A DNA stretch of 64,000 bases from Pseudomonadales bacterium (GCA_019090455.1 JAHRWA010000033.1:1-64000); one strand, 5' to 3'. Positions 1 to 9,731 are shown, counted from the stretch's first letter. Notes: generated by a model from the sequence alone, not told the origin. A program made the numbers and translations.

Positions 1-116
1 ACATGACCCTGCTAATCTATACATTCAAACTTACATTCTTATGTAGAAACTCACAGAATCTATATTGCTTCCACAACATATCACCAGCAAGCTCCCACAC
101 GGTTGAGTATCCTAAT

Positions 117-128
117 TGTTAAAGAGCA
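117..128 (-). promoter_or_regulatory. boxA antitermination element of the rrn leader
   Basis: The minus strand reads TGCTCTTTAACA, the classical boxA sequence recognised by NusB/NusE in rRNA antitermination. It lies about 90 nt downstream of the P2 -10 box. The gene for its ligand NusB is also in this window (58866-59399). Confidence 0.85.
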
Positions 129-215
129 TCCACTTTACCTCTGCGGTAAAGTTTCCTCAAATTCGACTTCACTTCTAGACTTTAGATCTAATAGCTGCCG
201 TTCAAGAGTGCGCGT

Positions 216-243
216 ATTCTACTTTGTTTTGCATCCTTGTCAA
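216..243 (-). promoter_or_regulatory. rrn promoter P2 (downstream), near-consensus sigma70
   Basis: On the minus strand TTGACA (238-243) and TAGAAT (216-221) are separated by 16 bp and followed by the GC-rich stretch ACGCGCACTC. Both hexamers and the following CGGCAGCT motif lie exactly 101 bp from their P1 counterparts, so P1 and P2 look like a duplicated promoter unit. Confidence 0.82.
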
Positions 244-316
244 GCCTTTAGTTAATGTTTCTTAAGGCTTTTTTAGCGCTCTTAATTTTTCAGAGCTGCC
301 GTTTCGAGAGGGCGCA

Positions 317-344
317 ATTATAAGGGAGCGCGATTTTTTGTCAA
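317..344 (-). promoter_or_regulatory. rrn promoter P1 (upstream), consensus sigma70
   Basis: On the minus strand the -35 hexamer TTGACA (339-344) and the -10 hexamer TATAAT (317-322) are both perfect and separated by 16 bp. The bases after the -10 are GC-rich (TGCGCCCTC), typical of stringently controlled rRNA promoters. The DNA upstream of the -35 (about 345-370) is A/T-rich and could act as an UP element. Confidence 0.85.
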
Positions 345-465
345 ACTTTTTATTCGTTTATTTCAAACCAAATAATCGGCAGAATAATAAGAGAATTACG
401 CCCCTTAGAGTAACGAAATCACCAGGGCCATCACCCCCAATCAAGATCAAGTCGTGAACCAACCC

Positions 466-1764
466 CTAGCGCCAGACCAACAGATGAAAATGCTTTTTCC
501 CTCTCCTTATAAGATGATACTTCTGATGCATCCCTTCTGATGACGAAAGAATCGCCCCCACATCAACAATCTTCTCACCATTGACGCTAACTGCATTCCC
601 TTTTATGAACTTTCTAGCCTGCCCCATAGTCACCTCGCCTCTAGGTGTTAACGCTAAGCCACTCTCAACCAAGACCTCTATCAATAGTTTTTCTTTCCCC
701 ACAATTTCGGTAATAGGAAGACCATCAAGAGCCAACTGCCCAATTTCATCTTGGGATAGACGCCCCAAATCCTCATCAAACAATGCTTCTGAAATCCGTT
801 TTGCCGCATCAAGCCCCTCCTTACCATGAACCAACTCTGTAACTTGCCCCGCTAAGACGCCTTGAGCCTGTTTTCTACCACTCACTTCAGCATCCGAAGC
901 CTCCAACGTATCTATCCCCTCCACAGACATAAATGTAAAATACCTCAGAAACCGATATACGTCCGCGTCCCCAGTATTCATCCAAAATTGATAGAAACTA
1001 TAAGGAGAGGTTTTATCGGGATCCAGCCAAATCGTACCCGTTTCTGATTTACCAAACTTGGTTCCATCCGCTTTCGTGATTAACGGTAACGTTAATCCAT
1101 GAAGCTCAGCCTGATACATCCTACGTCCCAGGTCGATCCCGCCCGTAATATTACCCCACTGATCACTACCACCAATTTGAACACTACAGTCATTGCGCTT
1201 ATACAATTCCGCGAAGTCATAAGACTGCAAAATCATATAGGTAAATTCAGTGTAGGAGATCCCCTCCCCTTCTCGCTCAATTCGCTGCTTTACAGACTCT
1301 TTCTGTATCATCATATTGACCGAGAAGTGCTTACCAACATCACGCAGAAACCCAACTAAATCTAGCGACCCAATCCAATCATAATTATTCACGACTTCAG
1401 CCGAGTTACTCCCGCAATCGAAATCGATAAAACGGCTAACCTGCTTCTTTAAGCATTCCGCCCACTCACTGACAATACCTGAAGTGTTTAACTGCCGTTC
1501 CTGCGCCTTACCACTCGGATCCCCGATTAACCCTGTTGCTCCGCCTACCAAGGCAATCGGCTTATGACCTGCCATCTGAAACCTTTTTAGCGCAAGCAAT
1601 GGCACCAAGCTCCCTATATGAAGACTGTCTGAGGTGGGGTCAAACCCACAATACACATTACGAGGCTTAGCTAGATGTTCTGCTAACTGGCCGCCTCCTG
1701 TCATTTGCGAAACTAAACCTCGCGCATCTAGATCATCTAATAAATCATTATTTTTTACAGACAT
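466..1764 (-). CDS. tyrS: Tyrosyl-tRNA synthetase
   Basis: Class I aminoacyl-tRNA synthetase that charges tRNA-Tyr in the cytoplasm. The 432-residue product has the Rossmann nucleotide-binding fold with an HIGS signature near residue 49, the tyrosine-pocket region [11 protein letters not shown], the KMSKS-like loop KFGKS near residue 235, and a C-terminal S4-like RNA-binding domain ([16 protein letters not shown]) ending in a conserved GKKHF tail. Length is normal for the longer TyrS type. The gene is transcribed toward the rRNA promoters, with about 120 nt between its stop and the P1 -35 box, and diverges from the M23 peptidase gene across a 268-bp gap. No clear terminator was seen between tyrS and the rrn promoters. 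Confidence 0.97.
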   Translation of the reverse strand: MSVKNNDLLDDLDARGLVSQMTGGGQLAEHLAKPRNVYCGFDPTSDSLHIGSLVPLLALKRFQMAGHKPIALVGGATGLIGDPSGKAQERQLNTSGIVSEWAECLKKQVSRFIDFDCGSNSAEVVNNYDWIGSLDLVGFLRDVGKHFSVNMMIQKESVKQRIEREGEGISYTEFTYMILQSYDFAELYKRNDCSVQIGGSDQWGNITGGIDLGRRMYQAELHGLTLPLITKADGTKFGKSETGTIWLDPDKTSPYSFYQFWMNTGDADVYRFLRYFTFMSVEGIDTLEASDAEVSGRKQAQGVLAGQVTELVHGKEGLDAAKRISEALFDEDLGRLSQDEIGQLALDGLPITEIVGKEKLLIEVLVESGLALTPRGEVTMGQARKFIKGNAVSVNGEKIVDVGAILSSSEGMHQKYHLIRRGKKHFHLLVWR

Positions 1765-2032
1765 GGAGTCTTACCATTTATTTAAGAAAAATATAATTTC
1801 TGAGAAATGCAGCACTTGTAGAAGTGTGCCGCGCTGTATCATAGTTAACGAACACCCTGTATCGGACATTATGAGTCATAAAAAAATTGGCCGAATTATA
1901 TCATTGTTAAGTCGGCGATAAACCTACCGAAAATCAGACTAATCTAATATACTTTTTATAGGGTTACTGTTTAACGCTCGAATTTCGAATATTCACAAGC
2001 GCGTTAGCCTCTTTATTTTTGCCGAGATATAA

Positions 2033-3436
2033 ATGCAAGAAAATAGAATTCCGGAAAAACAACAAGTTAACGCACACTGGATTCATTTCCCAAAAAGCCA
2101 CTTTGTTCTTCTCGGCACAACAGCGATAGCCTTAGGCATCATTCTTAGCATTATGCCTTCACAAGAAGCTGTTGCCATCAGACACCGAATTGACCTTCAG
2201 GTCCCGTTAACAATCGCAGCAGAAGCTGACTTAGATATATTACAGCAGGCTAATTCAGCTAATGCGAAGCCACCATCCTCTGTTAAAAGCACTAAAACTA
2301 ATAGTTCTTACCGACCAGAGTTAAACTGGCACTATGAAGAAATTCGCTCTGGCGACAATCTCGCACGAATTTTTTCAAGAGTAGGCTTAAGTGCGGAGGT
2401 GTTACACGCCCTCATGCATTCCCACAAAAAAAGTAAAGTACTAAAAAGCATCCACCCAGGACAAACATTGGAATTCGGTCTCGATAACAAAGGAGCTTTA
2501 GTCGAATTCATTTACAACCCCAGCCGAACCCAAGTATTCAAAGCAATCGCTGACAGCCAATCAGCAACTCAATTCTCTGTTGAAATAAGCGAAAAGGTCA
2601 TTGAGAAACATCTCGCTTTTGCGGAAGCCAGCATAGATCAATCCCTGTTCTTAAGCGCACAAGCCGCAGGACTATCGGATAACACCACGATGGAGCTCGC
2701 TAATATTTTTGGCTGGGACGTGGATTTTGCCTTAGATATTCGTACGGGTGATTCTTTTTCCGTACTCTACGAAGAGAACTACCTAGAAGGCGAGAAAGTA
2801 GGGTACGGCAAAATATTAGTCGCTAAGTTTTCTAACAATGGCAAAAATCTGACTGCTATTCGATATGAAGACGAGCATGGCAATGCGGACTACTACACTC
2901 CGGAAGGGCTCAGCATGCGAAAAGCCTTCTTGCGCTCGCCGATTCACTTCGCCAGAATAAGTTCTCGCTTTAACCTTCGACGCATGCACCCAGTTCTTCA
3001 TAAAATTCGCGCTCACAAAGGGGTCGATTACGCAGCTTCTAGGGGCACACCGATCAAAGCCACAGGTGATGGCAAAATAATACATGCCGGCAGGAAGGGG
3101 GGCTATGGCAAAGCGGTCGTCATTCAACACGGCCAACGGTACAACACCCTCTACGCACACATGAGCAAATTTGGCAGGGGTATCCGCAAAGGCAAACGCG
3201 TAAAGCAGGGGCAGACCATTGGATACGTCGGAAGTAGCGGATTAGCGACCGGCCCGCATTTACACTATGAATTTAGAGTCAACGGTGTTCACAAGAACCC
3301 TGTCACGGTAAAGCTACCGCACGCACAACCACTCGCGAAAAAGTATCGCAGTGACTTTCAACGCAGCACTAGAGACTTACTATCACAATTAGCCCTGCGC
3401 GCTCAAGCCAGTAAATTCGCACAACTAGATCGTTAA
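2033..3436 (+). CDS. Murein endopeptidase, M23 family (OapA/LysM-like N-terminus, MepM-like)
   Basis: Predicted zinc peptidase that cuts peptide cross-links in periplasmic peptidoglycan. The 467-residue product has one N-terminal membrane segment (about residues 24-42), an OapA/LysM-like binding domain (about 95-185, with the motif SGDNLARIFSRVG), and a C-terminal M23 domain with the zinc ligands of HKGVDYAA (HxxxD) and GPHLHYEF (HxH). This layout matches MepM/NlpD-type enzymes beside anmK in pseudomonads. Its stop codon overlaps the anmK start by one base (TAATG), implying translational coupling of a wall-cutting enzyme with a recycling kinase. A missing catalytic residue was not noticed. 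Confidence 0.93.
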   Translation: MQENRIPEKQQVNAHWIHFPKSHFVLLGTTAIALGIILSIMPSQEAVAIRHRIDLQVPLTIAAEADLDILQQANSANAKPPSSVKSTKTNSSYRPELNWHYEEIRSGDNLARIFSRVGLSAEVLHALMHSHKKSKVLKSIHPGQTLEFGLDNKGALVEFIYNPSRTQVFKAIADSQSATQFSVEISEKVIEKHLAFAEASIDQSLFLSAQAAGLSDNTTMELANIFGWDVDFALDIRTGDSFSVLYEENYLEGEKVGYGKILVAKFSNNGKNLTAIRYEDEHGNADYYTPEGLSMRKAFLRSPIHFARISSRFNLRRMHPVLHKIRAHKGVDYAASRGTPIKATGDGKIIHAGRKGGYGKAVVIQHGQRYNTLYAHMSKFGRGIRKGKRVKQGQTIGYVGSSGLATGPHLHYEFRVNGVHKNPVTVKLPHAQPLAKKYRSDFQRSTRDLLSQLALRAQASKFAQLDR

Positions 3437-4566
3437 TGAACAGCTCAAAACTATTCATTGGCTTAATGTCTGGCACCAGTGTCGACGGTATTGATGCAGC
3501 GCTTGTCGATTTTTCTGGAAACATGCCACAGCTCATCGCTCACAACGAAACATCCTTCCCCGAAGAAATTCGAAACAATATTCTCACATTATGCTCATCC
3601 GGTGATAATGAGATCGACCGATGCGGACAACTTGATATTGAAATCGGCCATCTATTCAGCCAAGCCGTAAACGCCCTATTAATTAAAGCGAAGATAAGCG
3701 CGACTGAAATTTTAGCGATTGGTAGTCACGGACAAACCGTTCGCCACCGCCCGGCATTACCCTCAGCATTCACGTTACAAATTGGTGACCCGAACACCAT
3801 TGCACATCAAACCGGAATCACCACAATCGCGGACTTTCGCCGTAAAGATATCGCTCTCGGTGGGCAGGGCGCACCACTTCTACCCGCCTTTCATCGTGCT
3901 GTTTTCAAGTCATCCTCAAAACACACGGCGATCGTCAATATCGGCGGCTTCGGCAATGTCACTCTCCTGAACCCTCTAAAACAATGGCCTCTCGGTTTCG
4001 ATACTGGCCCAGGGAATACGCTACTCGATTTGTGGATACATCAACATCAAGGCAAGCAATACGATGAAAATGGCAACTGGGCTAGCCAAGGCTTCGTTAA
4101 TAAAAAACTGCTTAGCGAGCTGATGGCAGACCCTTACTTTCAGTTACCGCCACCAAAAAGCACTGGGCGAGAGTATTTCAATTTAGCCTGGCTAAACGCT
4201 TATTTGGAAAAAGTAGGAACTCCAATACAACCTGTCGACATTCAAGCCACGCTGCTGCTGTTAACAGCGCAGAGTATCGTTGACGCCATCAAAATATACG
4301 GTCCCGACACAGAGGAAATTTTAGTGTGTGGTGGTGGAGTCCACAACAAGAGGTTAATGAAGGCAATTTCTACGACGGCACAAAAGCAGTTTACATCGAC
4401 CGTAGAAACTCTCAGCACAGAGATGAGAGGGGTAAATCCCGACTACATGGAATCAATGGGTTTTGCTTGGTTAGCAATGCAAACTTTAGAGAGAAAACCA
4501 GGAAACCTACCTTCAGTCACTGGCGCAAGAAAAGAGGCTGTCTTAGGTGCTGTTTACTACCCCTAA
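3436..4566 (+). CDS. anmK: Anhydro-N-acetylmuramic acid kinase
   Basis: Cytoplasmic kinase that opens the 1,6-anhydro ring of anhMurNAc and phosphorylates it, feeding peptidoglycan fragments back into metabolism. The 376-residue product begins with the family signature IGLMSGTSVDGIDAAL and contains GSHGQTVRH, DFRRKDIALGGQGAPL and the C-terminal VCGGGVHN motif. Length is normal for the family. The ATG overlaps the stop of the upstream M23 peptidase gene, so both are probably made from one transcript. It converges with erpA across 34 bp that hold no recognisable terminator. Confidence 0.97.
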   Translation: MNSSKLFIGLMSGTSVDGIDAALVDFSGNMPQLIAHNETSFPEEIRNNILTLCSSGDNEIDRCGQLDIEIGHLFSQAVNALLIKAKISATEILAIGSHGQTVRHRPALPSAFTLQIGDPNTIAHQTGITTIADFRRKDIALGGQGAPLLPAFHRAVFKSSSKHTAIVNIGGFGNVTLLNPLKQWPLGFDTGPGNTLLDLWIHQHQGKQYDENGNWASQGFVNKKLLSELMADPYFQLPPPKSTGREYFNLAWLNAYLEKVGTPIQPVDIQATLLLLTAQSIVDAIKIYGPDTEEILVCGGGVHNKRLMKAISTTAQKQFTSTVETLSTEMRGVNPDYMESMGFAWLAMQTLERKPGNLPSVTGARKEAVLGAVYYP

Positions 4567-4600
4567 ACACCCAGCCAATATATTGCTCTGAAAAAGAATA

Positions 4601-4951
4601 TCAAACCGAAAAAGAGGAACCGCAGCCGCATGTAGTGGTGGCATTGGGATTATTAATAACAAAACGAGACCCCATTAACCCTTCATCATAATCAACTTCA
4701 GAGCCACTCAAATAAGAATAGCTCATGGGATCAATGACCACGGTAACATCCCCATTTCGAATCACCGTATCATCGTCATTCGCCTTTTCATCAAACCGAA
4801 ACCCGTAGGAAAACCCAGCACAGCCTCCTCCAGTAATATAAACACGCAGATTTAGCTGATCATTACGCTCTTCAGCTCGAAGGTGCCGCACTTTTTCAGC
4901 GGCCTTATCCGTAATAACAAGAAATGTATCGATTTGTTCTGAGCCACTCAT
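4601..4951 (-). CDS. erpA: Iron-sulfur cluster insertion protein ErpA (A-type carrier)
   Basis: A-type carrier that delivers [Fe-S] clusters to apoproteins, including isoprenoid-pathway enzymes. The three cluster-ligand cysteines are in GGGCAGF and the C-terminal CGCGSSFSV, and the segment VDPMSYSYL matches E. coli ErpA closely. I chose the ATG at 4951 (116 residues, MSGSEQ start); an in-frame TTG five codons upstream is possible but the ATG fits the family's N-terminus. The gene stands alone, convergent with anmK and followed upstream by the bactofilin gene in the same direction. Confidence 0.95.
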   Translation of the reverse strand: MSGSEQIDTFLVITDKAAEKVRHLRAEERNDQLNLRVYITGGGCAGFSYGFRFDEKANDDDTVIRNGDVTVVIDPMSYSYLSGSEVDYDEGLMGSRFVINNPNATTTCGCGSSFSV

Positions 4952-5132
4952 ATTTCGTTTTACCAACCAACTAGGATAATAGGTAGAGATGTAAATTATT
5001 GATTTAACATCAACAAAAAGTATTTACAGATAAGCAAAGAGCCTGTCTCGCACCCTGACCTCTAGAATTATGATAATTCCGAGTAAATTAGTCAACTATA
5101 GTTAAAATACAAGAATTCGAGATACAACACAG

Positions 5133-5155
5133 GAAAAAGCGCCAAGCTAGGCGCT
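5133..5155 (-). terminator. Rho-independent terminator after the bactofilin gene
   Basis: On the minus strand the hairpin AGCGCC-TAGCTT-GGCGCT (5138-5155) is followed by a run of T (A5134-A5138 on the plus strand). It lies about 40 nt past the stop of the bactofilin gene and ends the bactofilin/DUF6776 unit before erpA. Confidence 0.75.
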
Positions 5156-5196
5156 ATAAAACTAGACGTATAGGTATTTGATAGAAAGGTAGAGGT

Positions 5197-5694
5197 TTAC
5201 TGTGTTGCAGAGCCAGACTTGTTAGACCCTTTTTTGTCGGAGGAGCTAGCATTCGCAATCGTCGCCAAATCCACTATCGGTTTTCCTGATTTCTCAGCAT
5301 CGGCTGTATTATCTTTGCCAGCCGGCTTGTTATCACTAACGTGCATCAAACTACCGTTGACCTCAGCTCCCATCACCATTTCTATCAAATTATAATGAAC
5401 ATTACCGGTAACAATGGCTTTTGCAGCAAGCTCTACATGTTCTGTCGAATGCACATCACCAATGACATGGCCATTTATAATCAGGTTTGGGCCTCGAATC
5501 TCCCCTTTAACTCGTCCTTTATCCGTAATTCGCACTAACGCACTCTCATCACCTTCCGCAATTACGTTGCCAATGATCTCGCCATCGATCTGAATACCGC
5601 CACTAAAATGAACATCCCCCTCAATCGTGACATTCGCTGCAATTAAAGTATCAATTTTTTCAACAACCGTTGTACTTTTATCCTTGCTCCACAT
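5197..5694 (-). CDS. Bactofilin (polymer-forming cytoskeletal protein)
   Basis: Bactofilins self-assemble into filaments under the inner membrane and often position wall-modifying enzymes. The 165-residue protein has a central right-handed beta-helix of about 100 residues built from short Gly/Val/Ile strands (IEGDVHFSGGIQIDGEIIGNV, VKGEIRGPNLIINGHVIGDV) flanked by disordered tails; the C-terminal tail is Lys/Ser/Asp-rich. Its start overlaps the end of the upstream DUF6776 gene by 17 bp, so the pair is translationally coupled, and a terminator follows. The M23 peptidase gene nearby (2033) is a plausible but unproven functional partner. Confidence 0.9.
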   Translation of the reverse strand: MWSKDKSTTVVEKIDTLIAANVTIEGDVHFSGGIQIDGEIIGNVIAEGDESALVRITDKGRVKGEIRGPNLIINGHVIGDVHSTEHVELAAKAIVTGNVHYNLIEMVMGAEVNGSLMHVSDNKPAGKDNTADAEKSGKPIVDLATIANASSSDKKGSNKSGSATQ

Positions 5695-6448
5695 CGTAAT
5701 TACTCTCCGTTACTGACCAGTCATATACTTTTCGTAAGCGTACCGTCTTTCTCCCCGAGAACTGTGTCACTATTTCCACTTGTTCCGGGGTAAAGCCGTC
5801 CCTTAATACTAGCTCACCATCGAAAGACTGGAAATTTCTAAATCCAACAGAAAGGCCTTCCCGCTTCATCTTACTTGCAGGCAATTCACTGAGTTTAATC
5901 TGGGATTTGACGCCATTAATGACGCCAAACAAAGTGATATAGACAAGACCCTTTACTCGTTGTCTCCCCGACACTTGCAACAAAGTGAAACTGTAGCGAT
6001 AACGCATATTGTCACTGGTAGACTTGAGGTCCAATTGCCCTATAGCCAACCCCTTTTCGTCCTTATCTGGCGTTAACACCCGATGGTAAAGCACATTCTC
6101 TTTTTCAAGTACGGACAAACGATCTAATAATGACTTGTTTTCCTTGCGAACAATCTCTGCCGCCGCCTTGGCAACATCCGCATCCTGTTGATAAAAAGCA
6201 GATTGCTGCTTAAATTTAGCCAATTCCTGCTCTAGAGATAAAGTATCTCGCAGCAAGCCATCTCGATGCTCCATTGCATTCTCTTGATGCAATAGAGCAA
6301 CATAGTAACCTGCGAAAAAAACCGAGAAGCTTGCACCAAAGATAAACAAAGCCAATATAAAAACCTGGACCCTGGTTCGCGCAGGGTTATGATTGACTAG
6401 CTTGAATTCCGGTTGCTGGCTACCTAAGACCTTAGGTTGATGCTTCAC
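5678..6448 (-). CDS. DUF6776-type membrane protein, cotranscribed with bactofilin
   Basis: The 256-residue product has a short cytoplasmic N-terminus, one membrane segment (about residues 27-49, VFILALFIFGASFSVFFAG), a predicted coiled coil (about 55-120, Glu/Gln/Lys-rich) and a C-terminal beta-rich periplasmic domain. This is the layout of the DUF6776 family found beside bactofilins in pseudomonad-like genomes. The molecular function is not known to me. The 17-bp overlap with the bactofilin gene suggests it may anchor or regulate the bactofilin polymer; this is inference. Confidence 0.75.
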   Translation of the reverse strand: MKHQPKVLGSQQPEFKLVNHNPARTRVQVFILALFIFGASFSVFFAGYYVALLHQENAMEHRDGLLRDTLSLEQELAKFKQQSAFYQQDADVAKAAAEIVRKENKSLLDRLSVLEKENVLYHRVLTPDKDEKGLAIGQLDLKSTSDNMRYRYSFTLLQVSGRQRVKGLVYITLFGVINGVKSQIKLSELPASKMKREGLSVGFRNFQSFDGELVLRDGFTPEQVEIVTQFSGRKTVRLRKVYDWSVTESNYDVEQG

Positions 6449-6643
6449 AGTGTCAATCTCTACAATTATGGAATGGTTTAGATTAAGGCTAGGTCACTGG
6501 AACTCAATACACACAAATAATTAAGTTAAAGAGGTATCCAACAACTCATAGTGCTAACTAGGTCAATTTAAGTGCTAACTGGTTTCATTTTGGCATCATT
6601 GACGGCGCCCTATACGACTCCGCTGACAGCCGGGCGAAATGCT

Positions 6644-7705
6644 CTAAGGTAACAACGCAACTTGCCGCAAACCGCATTGCTCATCTACGCCAAACATCAG
6701 GTTCATGCACTGTACCGCTTGACCCGCTGCGCCTTTCACCAAATTGTCGATGACAGATAACACGACAACCGTATCTTGATCTTGCGGCCTATATACCGCA
6801 ATACGACATTGGTTAGAGCCCCTGACACTTCGCGTTTCGGGCTGGCTACCAGAGGGCATGACATCCACAAACCACTCATCTTTGTAGCGAGCTTCGAATA
6901 AAGACTGCAACTCTTCTGTGCTGATCTCTTTTGTTAAAGTGCCATAGAGTGTCGCGTGTATCCCTCGAATCATGGGCGTGAGATGTGGCACAAAAGTCAA
7001 ACCAATATCACCCCCATCAGCTGCTTTGCGACTTATTCGGGAGAGGCCTTGTTTTATTTCAGGTAGGTGTCGATGTCCCGCCACACCATAGGCCTTAAAA
7101 CTCTCACTGGTTTCACACAACAAATTGGCGACACTCGCCCCCCTGCCTGCACCACTAACACCGGATTTAACATCGGCAATCAACCGCTTCTCATCGATCA
7201 ACCCCGCTTCTAACAAGGGGAAAAAACCCAGCTGAACAGACGTAGGATAACAACCAGGATTGGCAACCAGTCGAGCTGTCTTGATCTGCTCTCTATTCAC
7301 TTCAGGCATTCCATAAACGGCTTCCGCCAGCAAATCCTCACAGTCATGGGGCATGCCATACCATTGCTGCCAAACAGCGGGATCTTTTAACCGAAAATCC
7401 GCCGCGAGATCTATCACTTTGACGCCACCGTCCAGTAGCTCACGTACGTTTTTCATCGCGATACCATTGGGTGTCGCATAGAAAACCAAATCACATTCGC
7501 CTAGCAAATCCAAATTTGGCTCAGAAAACGAAAGATCAAGATGCTGTCGTAAATTCGGGTAAATTTGGCTCACCGGAATACCGGCTTCGGAGCGAGAGGT
7601 AATCACCTTAAGATCCACTTCCGTATGCATAGCCAAGAGCCTGAGCAATTCGGCACCGGTGTAACCCGTTCCCCCCACAATTCCAACCTTAATCACTTTC
7701 TTCAT
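6644..7705 (-). CDS. argC: N-acetyl-gamma-glutamyl-phosphate reductase
   Basis: NADPH-dependent reductase of the third step of arginine biosynthesis. The 353-residue product opens with the Rossmann loop [18 protein letters not shown] and carries the catalytic-cysteine motif [14 protein letters not shown], followed by SGVSGAGR and GHRHLPEI. Length fits the short bacterial type. It is monocistronic, divergent from the ClC gene. The gap contains a palindrome TAACTATAGTTA (7720-7731) 15 bp upstream of the start, but it does not resemble an ArgR box. Confidence 0.96.
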   Translation of the reverse strand: MKKVIKVGIVGGTGYTGAELLRLLAMHTEVDLKVITSRSEAGIPVSQIYPNLRQHLDLSFSEPNLDLLGECDLVFYATPNGIAMKNVRELLDGGVKVIDLAADFRLKDPAVWQQWYGMPHDCEDLLAEAVYGMPEVNREQIKTARLVANPGCYPTSVQLGFFPLLEAGLIDEKRLIADVKSGVSGAGRGASVANLLCETSESFKAYGVAGHRHLPEIKQGLSRISRKAADGGDIGLTFVPHLTPMIRGIHATLYGTLTKEISTEELQSLFEARYKDEWFVDVMPSGSQPETRSVRGSNQCRIAVYRPQDQDTVVVLSVIDNLVKGAAGQAVQCMNLMFGVDEQCGLRQVALLP

Positions 7706-7858
7706 CCTCTGTTTATATTTAACTATAGTTATTAATTGAAGCTACTTAATTGACTCGGAATCATTCCCTCATCAGACGTGGGAGTATACTCAATATAGCG
7801 ATCTATTCCTCGCGCAAATCAATCAATCTTTCCTCAAAACAATCAATCTTTCGTAATG

Positions 7859-7888
7859 TTACAAATGCGCGGGGGACTCGCTTATAAT
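7859..7888 (+). promoter_or_regulatory. Probable sigma70 promoter of the ClC gene
   Basis: TTACAA (7859-7864) and a perfect TATAAT (7883-7888) are separated by 18 bp and lie 34 bp upstream of the ClC start codon. Just upstream is a 13-bp direct repeat CAATCAATCTTTC (7820-7832 and 7840-7852, 20-bp period). Assigned by eye from hexamers alone. Confidence 0.45.
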
Positions 7889-7921
7889 AGATGCCAATCA
7901 TCCCAGTTTAATAGCCGCTGA

Positions 7922-9691
7922 ATGAAGACATCAATTCGTAACTTAAGACATTACCTGCGACATCGCATGACCCATGTGGAGACTCTGCCTAGACTCGCCA
8001 TACTGGGAGTAATATCGGGTTTTTTTTCCGGCATGCTTATTGTCAGTTTCAGAAAACTCATCGAATTACCTCAACACTTCCTGCTGCCCGACAATTTACA
8101 AGATAATTTCGAAGCCATGCCCATGTGGCTATACATCGTATTACCGCTTGCAGGCGCATTTCTTTTAGGGCTCGCGTTTGAAGGTCTGCCACCGCATCTT
8201 CGCAAAGTCGGTGTACTGCATGTGATGGACAGGCTTAGCAACCATCAGGGAATAATGAAACCATACAATGCTCTGGTGCAATATCTCGCTGGCGCATGGA
8301 CTGTCCTATTCGGGCTATCTGTGGGACGCGAAGGCCCAGCTGTTCATTTGGGTGCCGCCATAAGCAGCGCGATTGGCCAGTGGATTAAAGTACCCCATCA
8401 AAACATGCGATTACTCGTGGGCTGCGGTACTGCCGCCGCCATATCTGCCTCATTCAACACGCCAATCGCCGGTGTTATTTTTGCCATGGAAGTCGTTATC
8501 ACTGAATACACCGTGACAACATTTACGCCGATCATATTGGCCTCCGTCAGCGCAGCTATTACGTCACGTTTATTTTATGGCAACGAACCCTCCTTTAGCG
8601 TTCCGCCTCTACATTTAAATTCATTACTCGAAGTCCCTTACATCGCGCTAATGGGGCTGGTCATCGGCTGCGCCTCTGCACTGTTTATCTACCTCACTGA
8701 GCGCAGTTTTTTCTACAGTCAAAAGATCGCTCTATGGCAACGGTTCACTCTAGCAGGGGGCATCACGGGTGCTCTGGCCATTATCGCTCCGCAAATTCTC
8801 GGTATAGGCTATGACACGGTCAATGACGTGATGACAGGACAGCTTCCTCTTTATCTCTTAATTACTATTTTATGTTGCAAGATGATCGCCACTAGCGCCT
8901 GCATAGGGGCCGGTATTCCCGGCGGTTTAATCGGACCGACCTTATTTATGGGAGCGACATTGGGCTGTTTGATGGGTATTGCCGGTGAGTTTATTTTACC
9001 GGATTACGCCGCATCAACCGGGTTCTACGCCATGATCGGAATGGCGGCAATGATGGGAGCTGTTTTGCAAGCACCCCTCGCCGCGTTGCTGGCATTACTT
9101 GAAATGACGTCAAACCCAAATATTATATTACCCGGCATGCTAGTCGTGGTTATATCTAGCATGATCGTCACTGAAGTGTTTAAACTCAAATCACTATTTC
9201 TCACACTCCTTCAAGCGCAGGGTCTCGACTTTCGTAACGACCCCCTCAGCCAATGGCTTTACCGAGTGGGCATTCGGGAAGTCATAGACCGACGATTTAT
9301 CCGGCACAATGCCTCCATTAGTTTTCATGAAGCACACGTACTGATGGAAAACTCACCTTATTGGCTGTTAATTGACGGGAAAGAAAACACGCCCCACGCA
9401 CTCATGCCAATGGCGGACATGGCACGCTACGTCAATCAGATGGAAGACAAACCTGCTGACGAACGCCCCCATGAAGAGGATACTTTTAATCTATTGGAGA
9501 TACCTGCCAACAGAAAAGACCTGGCAGAAATTGACTTGCAATCTAACTTGAGAGAAGCGTTGGATTTGATCGATGAAAAAGAGGTGGGTGCGCTATACAT
9601 CAATCGTGTCACAGCGCCCTTGATAAAAAGAGTCTATGGCGTTGTCACCCGAAGAGATATTGAAAGATACTATAGTTCTAAAAAAACCTAG
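7922..9691 (+). CDS. ClC-family chloride channel/transporter with C-terminal CBS-like region
   Basis: Inner-membrane anion pathway of the ClC family. The 589-residue product shows the gating-glutamate motif GREGP (residues 135-139, Glu137), the second conserved stretch IFAMEVV with Glu190-Val191, and GIPGGLIGPTLFMG, the equivalent of GxFxP. About ten hydrophobic segments are followed by a soluble tail of about 150 residues that resembles a CBS pair. The residue at the intracellular proton-glutamate position of E. coli ClcA (Glu203) appears to be Val191, as in ClC channels, and the GSGIP motif is replaced by KVGVL. A 14-bp direct repeat overlaps its stop codon. hemJ follows 81 bp downstream. 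Confidence 0.88.
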   Translation: MKTSIRNLRHYLRHRMTHVETLPRLAILGVISGFFSGMLIVSFRKLIELPQHFLLPDNLQDNFEAMPMWLYIVLPLAGAFLLGLAFEGLPPHLRKVGVLHVMDRLSNHQGIMKPYNALVQYLAGAWTVLFGLSVGREGPAVHLGAAISSAIGQWIKVPHQNMRLLVGCGTAAAISASFNTPIAGVIFAMEVVITEYTVTTFTPIILASVSAAITSRLFYGNEPSFSVPPLHLNSLLEVPYIALMGLVIGCASALFIYLTERSFFYSQKIALWQRFTLAGGITGALAIIAPQILGIGYDTVNDVMTGQLPLYLLITILCCKMIATSACIGAGIPGGLIGPTLFMGATLGCLMGIAGEFILPDYAASTGFYAMIGMAAMMGAVLQAPLAALLALLEMTSNPNIILPGMLVVVISSMIVTEVFKLKSLFLTLLQAQGLDFRNDPLSQWLYRVGIREVIDRRFIRHNASISFHEAHVLMENSPYWLLIDGKENTPHALMPMADMARYVNQMEDKPADERPHEEDTFNLLEIPANRKDLAEIDLQSNLREALDLIDEKEVGALYINRVTAPLIKRVYGVVTRRDIERYYSSKKT

Positions 9692-9731
9692 CTCTCAAAA
9701 AATTAGCGACAGAAAACCCTAGCTCTCAAAA
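9687..9731 (+). repeat. Direct repeat CCTAGCTCTCAAAA, 31-bp period
   Basis: Two identical 14-bp copies lie at 9687-9700 and 9718-9731. The first copy contains the TAG stop codon of the ClC gene, so the gene's end appears to have been duplicated into the following spacer. Confidence 0.85.

Larger units (their letters stand above)
1..310 (-). other. 5' leader of an rRNA operon (16S gene lies beyond the left edge)
   Basis: Read on the minus strand, two strong tandem promoters are followed by a boxA element and then about 115 nt of leader running off the window. Tandem consensus promoters with GC-rich start regions followed by boxA are the hallmark of bacterial rrn operons. A tyrS gene upstream of an rrn operon is a known arrangement in Pseudomonas-type genomes. 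The 16S gene itself is not visible, so the assignment rests on the control elements and the neighbour. Confidence 0.85.

Noticed and set aside
2816-3160. Minus-strand ORF inside the M23 peptidase gene
   Set aside because: Shadow of the real gene on the other strand, with no own start signal.
7720-7731. Palindrome TAACTATAGTTA upstream of argC, with AACTATAGTT also near 5094
   Set aside because: Not an ArgR box. A 10-bp palindrome recurring in 64 kb is expected by chance, so no claim is made.
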